From NCBI GenBank assembly GCA_029834535.1, contig JAQMWT010000156.1:26156-90155 (forward strand): 64,000 nt of DNA, in the 5' to 3' direction. Both the position numbers and the translations under genes were made by a program. The notes beneath the pieces are model-generated. The model searched no databases, had not been told where the DNA came from, and saw nothing but the letters and a program-made list of their open reading frames with translations. Of the stretch, positions 48,937 to 60,113 are shown piece by piece. Numbering within the stretch: the stretch's first letter is position 1; every line of letters begins with the position of its first letter. The DNA is from Chrysophaeum taylorii. Lineage: Eukaryota; Sar; Pelagophyceae; Pelagomonadales; Pelagomonadaceae.

Positions 48937-49837
48937 ATTTCGGAGGCGAGGGCTAAATTTTGAGCCCTCACTTTTCGGGACGAGGCGGCCGAGGTGGGCG
49001 ATATTCGAGGAAAGGGGGGGGGCACGAGAAGCGACACCATCGAGCCCGGATGGCCTTTGGGGCGTGTTGATGACTAGGAGCTGGCGTGGGTCGGCGTTTA
49101 CGGGACCCGCAGCGCGCGGGCAGGAATGAAGTGTCGACTTGGGCGTCATCGCCAAGATCGCCGAAGAAATCGATAATCTCGCTCTCGGCCAGGCTCTCGG
49201 CGTCTTCGTTGGGGGCGGACTCGGCGGGCTCATCTTTGGGGGCAGCAGCGTGTTCGGCCGCAGGCTTGTCTTTAGCTGGCGTTGGCGTCGGAGGCAGAAT
49301 TGGCTTGTCGACGCCGGGAGCGGGCTGCTTCGACGATCCACCTTCAACGATCCACCTTCAACAACGACTCCAAGCGGGCCTCCTGGCGCTTCGTGTCCGA
49401 CGACAACGAATACGACAAGGAGGAGGAGGACGCGATGGACGTCGATGACGTCGATGACAACGACCACATCGCATAGCCGTGTTCGGGGGGGTCGAACTTC
49501 CTCAATTTGGCAGGTACGGAGGTCGTTCCAAAAGGCAGATCAGGTCATTTGGGGTGCGTTTGCGCAGGGCCTTTACAAGTAAAGATCGACTGCGGAAAGG
49601 GGGGGGGGGGGTGTGGGGGCTTGAAGAAGAAGGTTTTTGTGCGTATTGCGGGACATGATGGATGTGCCTGAAGGGCGTAAATGGGTACGTACGCAGGGCC
49701 TAGTCGCTTATTTAACAAGGATCCTTCAAAATCCGTGCCAAAAATCATCCTTGGGGATTATTTTCGGCCGCGGCGCGCGCCACACACACGTTGTTGCTTA
49801 TCCGCCGACCCTTTTTATTCTCCTTTTTCTCTTTATT
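48937..49837. other. unassigned, fragments of coding-like sequence
   Basis: A minus frame near 49260-49000 (AEHAAAPKDEPAESAPNED, ESEIIDFFGDLGDDAQVDT) and a plus frame near 49350-49476 (NDSKRASWRFVSDDNEYD, then an acidic tail ending at 49476) both look like protein but lack recognised relatives. The second resembles acidic tails of transposon proteins. G-runs lie at 49013 and 49600. Confidence 0.3.
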
Positions 49838-50626
49838 TTAAAAAGCCCGTGGCCTTCGCCCCCCGGGCCGCACCCGGACCCGCTGCCCCGGCATGATGTC
49901 CAGCACGCGCACGTCAGTTCGTACCGCATCCTTCTTCGGCCCCACCCGCCGCGCAACGCTTCTCCTCGGAGGCAGGACCTCCGTGCGGACTCCCTCTGCT
50001 GCCGGTGGTCTCTCGCGAGGGTGGCGCCGGCGGGCGGTGAGGGGGGGAGCCTTGGCCGAGAGACCGAGCTCGTGGACGTCCACGGCGTCCCCCGGGTCGC
50101 TCAGGTACCCGGTTCCGAAGTTGTCATCGTCACCGCAGACGACTGGGTGGTCGTCGTCGTCGTCGCTCTCGCTCCAGTCAGGGGCCGCGCGTACCTTATT
50201 TACCGTCGCAATTTTTTTCGGCAGCGGCTTGGGTCTCGCCGTAAAAACCTTGACGGGGGCGGGGGGGCACTCCTCGACGTCAAACTCGGGAGCCTCGTCG
50301 TCCTTATGCGTCTCCACGATCGCCGCCGGCGGATCGTTCTCGTCCTCCGAGCTCTCGTCGTCTTGCGTCGACGCCGGCTGCCACGCCACGCGCATTGGTC
50401 GCGGGGTCCGCAATATTTTCTCGTAGAACCGCACTTCTTCCAAGCTCATGCCGGCCGGCGCGGTCACCGTCGCGGTTTCCACTCCAATCACTTGCGCCTC
50501 GAGAAGCCGATTCACGCGATCCACCTGAGCCTCCACGTCCTCCTCCAAAGCACGCTGCGCCCAACACCCGCGCCGCGCGCGCATCCCTCGTATCGCCGCG
50601 GCTGCCATCTCGGGAGTGGTCTCCAT
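49838..50626 (-). CDS. hypothetical acidic protein, possible IQ motif
   Basis: 262 codons from the ATG at 50626. The N-terminus AAAAIRGMRARRGCWAQRAL resembles an IQ (calmodulin-binding) motif and is followed by a helix. The centre is acidic and disordered (DDESSEDENDPP, DWSESDDDDDHP). The C-terminus is basic and ends VRVLDIMPGQRVRVRPGGRR, reminiscent of a short KOW-like strand but too brief to call. No enzyme motif. A decayed partial duplicate lies at 45921-46195, which supports this being an established gene. Confidence 0.6.
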   Translation of the reverse strand: METTPEMAAAAIRGMRARRGCWAQRALEEDVEAQVDRVNRLLEAQVIGVETATVTAPAGMSLEEVRFYEKILRTPRPMRVAWQPASTQDDESSEDENDPPAAIVETHKDDEAPEFDVEECPPAPVKVFTARPKPLPKKIATVNKVRAAPDWSESDDDDDHPVVCGDDDNFGTGYLSDPGDAVDVHELGLSAKAPPLTARRRHPRERPPAAEGVRTEVLPPRRSVARRVGPKKDAVRTDVRVLDIMPGQRVRVRPGGRRPRAF

Positions 50627-51387
50627 AGTATTACTCCAGCGTTAATTCATTTCGCCGTTTAACGTCATCAACGTTGTACTAATAACAATCCTGGACGTCG
50701 CTGCAGGTGCTTGCCGTCCCCAAGTCCCATGCTCTAGGTCTCGAACACGCAGGGTCCCAAACGATTCGCACGAGGCGGCTGGTTGCCGCCGAACACACGC
50801 GTGCCGTCGCCTACCCACTATTTCCGCACGTAAGACGTATCGACGACGACGACGACGACTCGTCCACGAGTTCGTTCGCCGTCTCCCCTGAACCTCCACC
50901 TTCAAAACGTCGTGCGGAACCCTCGACACGACCACAGGGTCTTCCAGGCCCCACACCCCAAGCTCCCTGCGATGCTAAGGCTGATACCGTCCTTCGGCAG
51001 ACAGACGCTTCCGTCCTTGCGTCCCGTCGCAATCAATCGCCTCGCGACTCGACCACGCGACCGTGGACAAGTTCCTTGGCTACGAAACGTCGCTGCGTGA
51101 TTCGCCATCCATCGACTTACACCAGCCCCATAACTTCTTCTTCGAAGGACGATGGAGACCGTAGGCTCGCTTGTGCGCAAGCAGCATCCACAAATCCACG
51201 CAATAAATATGCAGCAACACGACTGAAACTAGAATAAAGCTATCTCTGCAGCAAGACTAAATTTGAATCTACACTTGCGCGCGCGTGCCTCCGCGGGTGC
51301 CTTAGTCCCTGCTGAGCACCAATGAGCCTGGATGTGATGGCCCATTGGTCACCACCACCACTAGCGTAGTTATTTTCGTACTGAAAT
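50627..51387. other. intergenic, unassigned open frames
   Basis: A plus frame with a GTG start at 50707-51237 (no ATG; preceded by CTGCAG, which could be a splice acceptor) and an opposite ORF at 50902-51180 have no recognisable motif. An aspartate run is encoded near 50840. A split gene cannot be excluded. Confidence 0.3.
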
Positions 51388-51591
51388 CTATTTGGACGTT
51401 GATGTGATGAAGGAGATGTAGGACTCGACGCATGGTTGGACAACAAAGGAGTGGACGGTGCCCTTCCCGTCGGTAGCGGTGACCGTATTGCCGGCGACCG
51501 TAATAGAATCGTTGAACTTCTTAATGTGCGGCCCTGCGTCGATGGGGGGCGCCGTCTCCGGCAACTGTGGGACACCACCGCTGGTCGTCAT
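51388..51591 (-). CDS. small hypothetical protein (67 residues)
   Basis: ATG at 51591. The sequence has the codon bias of the host genes and normal composition (KKFNDSITVAGNTVTATDGK, VHSFVVQPCVESYISFITST). Divergent from the methyltransferase gene, about 160 bp apart. No recognised family. Confidence 0.4.
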   Translation of the reverse strand: MTTSGGVPQLPETAPPIDAGPHIKKFNDSITVAGNTVTATDGKGTVHSFVVQPCVESYISFITSTSK

Positions 51592-51748
51592 CTTCGGCTT
51601 CGGAAACTTTTTTTTCTTTTCCGATCCTTACCCCCATCAACTTGAACCGAGATAATATGACCGTTGAAACTAGATGCTTCGACATGGAAAAACCCTCAGT
51701 AACACCCCAGTACCCTCATCAGTCAAAACAAAAAAACGGTCCTTTGCG

Positions 51749-52378
51749 ATGGCGCAGTACGGCAAGACATCGTATTGGGATGAACGGTACACAAAGGACC
51801 CGGAGCCCTTCGACTGGTATCAGCGGTACAGCGGAATTCAGGAGCTCGTGTGCAAGTACATGCGGAAGGACGACAACATACTCATGGCAGGGTGCGGCTC
51901 GTCGCGGCTTTCCGAAGACATGCTCGAGGACGGTTTCGCCAACATCACCAACATCGACATCAGCCGCGTCGTGATCGACCAGATGACGGAGAAGTACAAG
52001 GACAAGCTCGCGCTCTCGTTCCAGCAGATGAACGTCTGCGCGCTCGAATTTGCCGACGAAACCTTCGACGCCGTTGTGGCCAAGGGCGTCTTGGACGCTA
52101 TACTTTGTGGCGAGGGCTCCACGGCCAACGTCGCCAAGATGTGCGCCGAAGTCTCGCGCGTCCTCAAGCCGACGGGCACCTTCTTTATCGTCTCCTACGG
52201 CGTGCCAGACAATCGTCTCCAGTACCTAGACAACGAAGACTACTCCTGGAGTGTTACCACCCACACCGTCCCAAAGCCCACGGTCTCGGCGACGGCCGTC
52301 AACGACACCAAGGACGCTAACGCCGTCCACTACATTTACGTCTGCCAGAAGGGCCACACCCCCGACGACCAGCCCTAA
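51749..52378 (+). CDS. class I SAM methyltransferase, METTL13/EEF1AKMT4-like
   Basis: 209 residues from the ATG at 51749 (MAQYGKTSYWDERYT, the usual start of this family). An in-frame ATG at 51674 would add a 25-residue basic extension, possibly a targeting peptide. The SAM-binding loop NILMAGCGSSRLSEDML (motif I, G-C-G) is followed by NITNIDISRVVIDQM, NVCALEFADETFDAVVAKG (motif IV region) and EVSRVLKPTGTFFIVSYG. Members of this group methylate lysines of elongation factor 1A or related proteins in the cytosol. The substrate is inferred from overall resemblance only. Confidence 0.8.
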   Translation: MAQYGKTSYWDERYTKDPEPFDWYQRYSGIQELVCKYMRKDDNILMAGCGSSRLSEDMLEDGFANITNIDISRVVIDQMTEKYKDKLALSFQQMNVCALEFADETFDAVVAKGVLDAILCGEGSTANVAKMCAEVSRVLKPTGTFFIVSYGVPDNRLQYLDNEDYSWSVTTHTVPKPTVSATAVNDTKDANAVHYIYVCQKGHTPDDQP

Positions 52379-53993
52379 TCATCATCATCATCATCATCCT
52401 TATCCAGCTGCGGACCGTCCTCCCTCTCGAGTTGCAAGAGCTCCTCATAGTTGACTCCCAATCGCCTTCCCATAACTTATTTATTTATTTATCTATCTAT
52501 CACGCGATAAAATAATAGCCGTGATGTTTGGCCGCCTTTCTCATTGTGTGGCCGCGGAGACTTGGTCGCAGAGCCGGGCTCCGACTTCAATGGGGCACAA
52601 TTTTGTATAAAGAAAGTCATTCTTTCTCGTGTTATCTAAGCGCCCCTGCCCCTAAGCGGACGTCGAGGTTCCTTGCCGAGATGCGCCAGCAGCTCGAGGT
52701 AGACACGAGGATCGTGGCGACTGAGGCAGCTACTCCTTCTTAAGTACAAGCAAAAATGAAATGGGAAATCAGGCTGATCCGAAGAAGCCTACCATTTTTT
52801 ACCGCTACAGCGACGACGACATGCTGCGTGTTAGACGGCGATGTCACAAGGGGGCGCCATTGTTCTCGTAGTTAACATAGTGGGCCTCACCGGAAATAAA
52901 AACGAAAGGCGGAAAAGCCAAGTCGCAGCAGCACACGGCGCACCCTCTTATTCGAAGCAGCCGAAGCTAGGTTATACGTGTGCGACAGTCAAATAATAAT
53001 ATAAGAACGAGATCTCATACGACCATCACCTCGGTATCTTGAATCATCGCCAGCGCAAGTATCCAAAGAAGCACCGTAATGCAACACAGGCTGCTGAATG
53101 CCCCCTTGTGTGTCTTTTTGTGCGATCCTCCCTTCTGGCTCTTCTTTGAGAGCCTGGGAGTTGAGCGCCATGATAAAAGCTTGGCCTGGGGTGAGCATTC
53201 ACCGAGTTATATAGTATTTATAGTTAGTGCTTATCATGGGCAAAGCTATTTTCCAAACTAGCAATCGCAACAATCTATATCTCGTGCAGTGCCTATTGCC
53301 CAAACCAGCATTGGTCGGCACAATATCGCCGAAGCCTTCCGAGAGGAAAGTCAATATACGCATCTCAAAGCATCTCCAACACCACCGGTGGTGGAGAGCA
53401 CGCACGACGACGACACAGGCTTCCGCTGGTGGCTTCGCATCCCCCTGTTGCATCGTCCAACGATATCGCAGTCGAATAATCCGAAAGTCAGCAGGACCAC
53501 TAGCCCCGACAACGAAACGCCATCGCAATATCGTCACCATCATCATCAACGTCCTCATCTTCCTCCGGCGGCGCGCATCAAAGGCGACCCTGAATCATCC
53601 GCGAGCTCCTCGTGCAATATATACCACGCTTCGTCAGCGGCACGCCGCAATGTCTTCGTGTCTTCGAGCTGGGCATGTGGACATTTCGACAGACGCGTCT
53701 CGACACAAACTCGCACTAGGTACGGGAACCGCACGTCGCCGGTGCCCGCAGAAGAAGCACTGATGATAGATAATCCCCGTAGACCTGCCGCGGGTATCAA
53801 CGTTGGCTCCGACGACGAGGAGAGGGAGAGCGGGACCTCACGTTAGAGACGACCGCACGGTACCTCTTATTAGGGGCCACACACGGCGAACTTCGGTTCA
53901 AAACGACCTCGCCTTTAAGCGAGTCTTTAAGCAGCACAAGCAAGGCCGAGATAGCGCGACTTCGAGCTGCGTTGTCTGGTTCCAGCAGTTGAT
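52379..53993. other. intergenic to LINE-A; (CAT)n and (TTTA)n/(ATCT)n short repeats, no gene
   Basis: Holds (ATC)n at 52379-52397 and TTTA/ATCT runs at 52478-52500 just after the methyltransferase gene. A 69-codon minus ORF (52989-53198) and a plus ORF (53289-53846) are low complexity or unrecognised. Sequence after about 53880 may belong to LINE-A. Confidence 0.35.
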
Positions 53994-56430
53994 ATGCGCA
54001 AATCATGCTACCATTTCAACTTGAAACCATGGACATTCAAGAAGCTCAAGCGCCGGACCGTCGTGGACAAACTCGCAAACCACGTCAACGCTAAGCCCCG
54101 TGCCTTTGGCCACTTCAAGCAATTACGGCCGGCATCCTGGGTGGCCCTCCATGGCCCCACCGGCCTCGATCGCGCCCCCTTCGACTCTCAAGAAGGCGGC
54201 CAGCAAGGCGACCCCACCTATCCACCGGCGTACTTTCTGGCAACGCATGACGCCGCACAGGCCCTTGACATCCGCTTACGTTCATGTGCCTCCTACGCAC
54301 GATTTGGCATGGACGACGGCGTCATCTCTGGTTCCCCTCGTGAGGTTGTCGACGCCCTCCTGCAGTACGCTCGCGACATCCAAGCTAGCGGCGAGGAGCT
54401 CCGCCTCGACAAGTGCGTGGCGTTCTGTCCGGCACTTGGCATGGGTCTTCTCGATCACCCCGATGTTCAAGACCACGTCCAAGTTGCGCAGGACGGCACG
54501 CACACTCTTGCTGGTAATAATCCCCGTTGTCGCCGACGGCCTCGTAATCTACGGTGTGCCCATCGGCTCCCCCGGACACGCCGGAGATGCCTATGTCGAA
54601 GCTACCTTGCAATGCGAGGTTGACGCTCAGGTGAGCTACACGAGCACCATTCGCACCAAGCTCCAGAACGTCTCCCTCCACTTCATGCACTCGTTGGGAC
54701 GCTACTGCATCGCCCCGCGCATGGACTACCTCGCGCAACACTGCTATCCCACCAATGCCTTGAGCGCGCTCCGCCGCTTCGACGTTGCCGTCCTCAGCTT
54801 CGTCGCCACAGCACTTGGCGCTGAGCCGCGTCAGGTTTTTGACTCCACCGGCATCGTCCTCCAACGCCTCCGCCTTCCTGCTCGAAGTGGGGGTGGCGGC
54901 ATTCGCTCCTGCGCCGACCTCAGCCCCGCCGCCTTTGTTGGCACGGCGTCCCAGGCCCTCCCACACCTCGTCGACCTTCGCGATCCTACGGGTGCCGTGG
55001 AGGTCCCTGGCTACCTCCCCCGCCTCGCCTCGGTCCTGGGTGCCACTTCTTTTCGCACAGGTAACGAGTTGCACCATTGGCACCACCTCCTCGCATCCGG
55101 TTGCCGCCTGGGTCGAGCACTCGAGACTGCGTGGGACGGACTTCGGGCTGATCTCCGTACCACGCTCGCTTCCCACGGCGGCGCTGGTTCCGGCGACCCC
55201 GCCAACGTTCATCTCGTCGACGGTCCTCTCTCTCCCACGAATTCGTCTCCATGGGCGTCCTCGTCGACCCCACCATCTCGACACCCGTGCTCATACCCCA
55301 ACTCCAACGTGCTCTAACCTCCCAGCGCGAGACAGCTCGGGCCACTGCGCTCCAGCGCCTTGCGGCCGCCCTTCCCATCACCGATGCACTTCGAGTAGCG
55401 GCGTCCTCCTGGGATCGCTTCTAAACCACGTTCATCAGCTCGTGGCCCAGCTGCGCCCTTCAAATCCCCAACCGCTGCTGGGCTGAGATGTGTGCCCAGT
55501 ACTTTGGCTACCCCTCTCCACCTTGTTCGGGCCTCGTGGGCACTCGCATTCTGGGCACTGACGTCGTTCTCGACGCTCACGGCAAGGTGCTTCTCACGCA
55601 GGCCAACCTTGTCAACCGCGGAGGAGCGCGGACCACCTGGCACGACGGCCTGCTCGAGTGCGTCCTCTGCATCGTCAAAGAGGCCGGCATCCCAGCCCTG
55701 TCCGAGGTTTTCGGCATCTTTGCTGACGTCGTCGCCCCTACCATTCGCACGCGCCTCTACGGCCGGTACCGAGGCAATCTCGCCCGAGGCCAAGTCGTCC
55801 CAGACATCCTCACCACGCTCGACAACAAGGAGCAACTCTACGACATCAAAACCCGAGTCACATGCATGGGGTTCGTTACACACCGCCCACGCCCTCCATC
55901 CCTCCCACCCGTCGCCTGTCGCTCGGCGCGCAGCGCAAGTCCACTCCGAATACCTCGCTCACGCCCGCGGCATCGACGCCATCATCCCCCAGCCGGGTAC
56001 AGCACCACCGCCTGGCTTCTTGGGCCCTGTCGAACAGCGGCTACGTAGCTACGGCACCGTCGCCGGCCTCGTCTTTGGTGCCTTCGGTGAGGCCAGCGCG
56101 GCGTGCCACGCCCTCGCCCAAACATGCGCAGAGCGCATCGCTGCGCGAACCTGGGTGGCAAGCGGCTGCGCCAACTTCACAGAGGCGAAGGCGGCCCAAA
56201 CTCGCCATATCTACCGTGAGTGGGGGATCGCCAACGCATTAGGCCGGGCTCGCTGTGCCCTCACCGCCCTCACCCATGTCGCCGCCTCGGGGAGCCCCAC
56301 CCAGGCCGCCCGATCCCAGCAGGGCGTCACCCTTCGTCGCACATACGTCCGGCGGCAGCATGCGTCCGACCTACGGGCGGGGCCCGTCCTCTCTTCGCCT
56401 GCCCCACGACTCGGCGATGACCCCGACTAG
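53994..56430 (+). pseudogene. LINE-A reverse transcriptase and C-terminal endonuclease-like domain, frameshifted
   Basis: The RT reads SQEGGQQGDPTYPPAYFLAT (motif B, Q-G-D-P), then RFGMDDGVISGSP (motif C, M-D-D in place of Y-A-D-D) and GEELRLDKC. The frame changes near 54510 to VVADGLVIYGVPIGSPG (motif E) and the thumb/connection (HFMHSLGRYCIAPRMDYLAQ, GGGGIRSCADLS). A further shift near 55230 leads to the C-terminal part, where a TAA at 55422-55424 interrupts the same site as in the other copy. The endonuclease-like segment VVPDILTTLDNKEQLYDIKT lies near 55800. Frames change again near 55890. The catalytic aspartate of motif A is not visible; the 5' end is truncated or eroded. Confidence 0.75.
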
Positions 56431-56542
56431 GCCCCGCATACCTATCTACGCCCGCCAGGCTAATCCCTCCTACCCCACAAAACCACCCACATCCTTCATG
56501 CACCACACACACACTCCCCTCGTAACAGTCGACCTTTAAAGA
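53994..56542 (+). mobile_element. LINE family A, longer copy
   Basis: Plus-strand, 5'-truncated non-LTR retrotransposon. Its body encodes the second half of a reverse transcriptase and the C-terminal domain. Its 3' end is CCCTCGTAACAGTCGACC then TTTAAAGA (56542). Copia copy 2 begins 13 bp later. Confidence 0.75.
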
Positions 56543-56555
56543 CATTCAAGTCGAC

Positions 56556-56869
56556 TGCAGAGAAATCAGCTGCTGCCTCTTACCCTTATCTGTCCGTTGA
56601 GAACGTGATCTCTTCCTTACCCTTCTTCCTTTCTACACAATCAAATAGTCCTCTGATTCGTGCCTACGCTCATCATCATGGTCTAGCGCGTCCCGAGGTA
56701 TGTAGCACTATACACTTTACCTTTCTCGTGTAGTTCTAGATGCCGCCTGTCGTGTTCGGAGGATATAGGGAACATACCTTTTCATTCCCCGAATTAAATA
56801 CTTTCAGACGTTCATGATGAGACGGGATGGTTTCCCAGGTGACTTACCACTGCTTGCTAATGCTCTGCA
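56556..56869 (+). repeat. 5' LTR of copia copy 2
   Basis: 314 bp, TGCAGAG...CTCTGCA, closely related to the two LTRs of copy 1 with scattered substitutions. Confidence 0.9.
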
Positions 56870-56883
56870 GGTTATGGGCCCAG
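56870..56883 (+). other. primer-binding site of copia copy 2
   Basis: GGTTATGGGCCCAG immediately after the LTR, identical to copy 1 and complementary to the initiator tRNA-Met anticodon arm. Confidence 0.75.
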
Positions 56884-57391
56884 GCGGGTCCCTGAGAAAC
56901 CATGTGTTAAAACGCGCGCGTAACCTATGGGTTTTGAACTGTTACCGCGCCAGTTCAGCCTCGCCACTTAAACACACTTGTAAATACAACGCCATTACCA
57001 TTGGGCTGTATATAATACGTTTTTTGCACACGTAATCGTGTAACCTTGTGTGCACCTGTTCATAGCATCGTATTGTCATGTCAATGTTGATGCGTGTGTA
57101 ATTGGCTAACCTGTACTCTTGCACACATGTTATGGAATATTTTGGGTACGTCCACTCGTACATTCCATGGCAATGCACTTAACAAGCTCCTTGAGAGCAC
57201 CAAAACTAACCAGCTGCCTGAGTGACTACGCTTAGCGACACTACTCTGGACTCACAGCTTGCACAGTCGTCAAATAGACATCTTTCCATCGAAAACGATG
57301 AGTGTACATAGACACCGATAGACAGACCCCCTTAGAATGTCTAGACAGTGTCAACTGCGTGACTGAACCCACCGGTTCCCCGTCAACTGCT
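56884..57391 (+). other. untranslated leader of copia copy 2
   Basis: About 500 bp between primer-binding site and gag without an ORF. It would hold packaging and dimerisation signals; none identifiable by eye. Confidence 0.4.
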
Positions 57392-59512
57392 ATGGCAGAA
57401 CACGCAGCACGAGCCGCACCCAAGGCGATCACAGGTGCGGATTTATTGAAGCTCGAAGCTCCTGTAGTTGAGTTTCTTAACGATGGAAATCGATTTCAGC
57501 TTCAGACTCGCAAGGTATCCTTGCAAATCAAGCACATTAAGCAATTGTTACGGTCCAGTCATGCCGATTTCCTCGAGTACGACTCGTACGAAGCATATAC
57601 TCGGTCATGCAAGGACTACGAGATCCTCCGGAATCAAATTCTCGATCGCGTTTTCCTGGAATGGAAGACCGATAGGGCTGCTGATCTCCGTTTAGCTGTT
57701 GATGAATTGCCCCCTGCGTATCAGGAATGGCATTTCACCAACGAAGCTTTCCCCCACTTACCTGATGCAGAAGTAGCTCAGCTAGCTACTGTCTGTTACG
57801 ACTAAGAAGTCAAGGCATTACGTCCTGAAATCGATGCCCGTTTCTTAGAAGAGGAACGAATCTTAAATCGCGCGCGCCCGAAGGCATTAGCTTTCGACAC
57901 CCGTGTTCGTGCCCCTGTTACCATGTTTTCGTTAACTGCTGCTGACTGGCACACTTATCAGAACACGTATGCTACATTCTTGCATACTTACTTCAATCTT
58001 GAAAGTGTTGGAAAACCAGCACTTGCGGCCTGGCCCGCCATCAATGAGGTATATAACAAAAGTTATTTACCCAACAAGGCTCGAGCCATTATGCTCATCG
58101 GCTTTAGTCACTACGAGTCTGTTACGACTACTGATGTGTACTATGTATTTATCGAAGCTGTCCTAGCATTTAGGCAAATCTCTTACCAACTTAACCAGGA
58201 AGAGACTGACCTTCAATTCGACTTTGGCACTCTTTGTAGAAAAATCTCTGAAGAGATACATCGGCATTATGCCGACAATACCAGCAAAAATCGTTACGAT
58301 CGTGGTTGGGTAGATTGGTGTTATATGTATGAAACCCGATCTTCATCTCGGCCTGTGCCAGAAGCTGAACGATTGTGTCACCCTACCAACCCTAGCTACA
58401 TTTTAGAATACGCATTAGACCTATACAATGTAGTATCAAATGGGTCGAACAAAAGACGCTTAGAACGCCCTGTTTCTTGGCAACCCTATGTCGAAGGTTT
58501 ATCATCTCAACCAAAGCCAAAGTTACTACTTACAAACACGCTGGACTCAGCAGACAAAAGTCTGACTCAAACTGCTAACACACTCGCCTCCATCACTTCG
58601 TCCCAACCTGGTACATCTTCCACGTTTAATGCTAGACGCTTGCGTAACTCTAATGATGCTCGCCAGCCTTTCTCTCGCAGCGATTTATCGTATTATCGTT
58701 CTGGTGATTCTTACGTCACCAAGAAAACTGCTGGACAGTCCCATGACCGTCCAATTTACCCCCGCACTTTTGACAGGTCCTCTCGGTCTAACATGAAATT
58801 ATTAGATCGAACAAACCACACCTTAAACACCCTGCGAGAACAGTGTAGTGAACTTACGAAGCATGTGACAGATAATGATACCACGGCTCAGCTACAACAG
58901 AATATCAACAAGTTATTTGAGACTCTATTACAATCAGCTGACATTCTGTCAACGACATCTACTGAGGACAACAGTAGTTTACTTCGTCTAAACGAACAGC
59001 TCATGTTTGCAGAAGACATCATTTATGATGTAGACGTTCATCTATCCTCGACCGAAAAGTCGTTAAACTACGTGGAGCCACAACACCATACTGTTGTTAC
59101 TGCTCCCACCCCAAAGGCAACTCCTCCTACTACAAACACACAGGGTAATCCTTCCAATACCGTGCCTAACCTCTTTACCGCTTCCGCCATCTCGGCTTTA
59201 CCACCAGCGTTATTGTCCTCGCTATCTTCACAGGTCCAATCTGCCCTCAACCTACCATCACAAGCCGAAACCAAAAGGGATGCCGATCATACTTCGCTAT
59301 CGTCCTTTGATGAAAAGCACGGCATGGCTGATGAGGCTGACGAACCATCACCACCTGTTCAACCGATTATTATTCCAACGAATCTGTTGTTGCTGGAGAA
59401 CTTCTTCACAGCCAGCCTCTCCACTACTCGCCCACATTCGGAAAACTCCTTCCTTCACCAACTACATGAAGGTAAACAGTGTCCCTCCACATTGCTCTTT
59501 TCTATATTTTGA
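57392..59512 (+). pseudogene. gag-like gene (copy 2), one in-frame stop
   Basis: Reads from the ATG at 57392 (MAEHAARAAPKAITG) as one frame to 59512, apart from a TAA at 57803-57805 where copy 1 has a sense codon. The middle shows an in-frame deletion of about 20 residues relative to copy 1 (near 58138). The C-terminal third contains a coiled coil (LLDRTNHTLNTLREQCSEL) and the SLNY word at 59050-59070. A frameshift near 59450 separates it from protease. No zinc knuckle. Confidence 0.75.
59050..59070 (+). other. SLNY word A in copy 2
   Basis: GTCGTTAAACTA word, translated STEKSLNYV, same site as 31812-31832. Confidence 0.8.
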
Positions 59513-60113
59513 CTCTTGTGCTACCATCTCGTTGATGTCCACTTATGATTTTGAAATACCCAATCATATAATTCCACTGGACTCCAAATACGCGCCGATT
59601 GTTATTCAGACGGCTACTGGACAACAACGTGCATCACACATGATGTTAACACGTAACATTGTTTTTCCCCTACCAGATCATCCACAAGCTGGCTATGTTA
59701 AGATCGACTTCGCTTTATGTCTTCAGCCAGTGCATGACCGACATCTCGCTATCCTGAGCATGCTCGAGTGGAACCAGACGAACCTGACCACTGTGTTCAA
59801 TGATCGAGCTGAGCCAAAGCTCAGCGCTGTCACGAGCCGCATAGACAAAGATGTACGTATACTCATACACTATGTAGCAGCTAATTTACCTGCTCTCCCT
59901 TGTCTCACTTACAACATCGCTCGCGACAAGCAACTCGAACTTCGTTCCCTCGCATTTCCCCTCAAGCGATACCATGAAAACAGGGATCTACTGGCATACT
60001 ACAACTACCTACTCCAAAGAGTTTTACCAGATCGCCCGTGGATTCGCCCTTTGGTTCTCAATCTTCGGAAACAGAACAAGTTTGTTCAGCAAAATACGCA
60101 GCCATTAACTTGA
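59460..60113 (+). pseudogene. copia protease region (copy 2)
   Basis: Frame with LYFDSCATISLMSTYDFEI (active-site D-S-C-A-T), IVIQTATGQQRASHMMLTRN and LAILSMLEWNQTNL, ending in a TGA (60111-60113) at the same place as copy 1. The protease itself appears uninterrupted here; only its connection to gag is frameshifted. Confidence 0.8.

Noticed and set aside
52989-53198. 69-codon minus ORF
   Set aside because: Short, unrecognised and isolated in a region without other coding signals.
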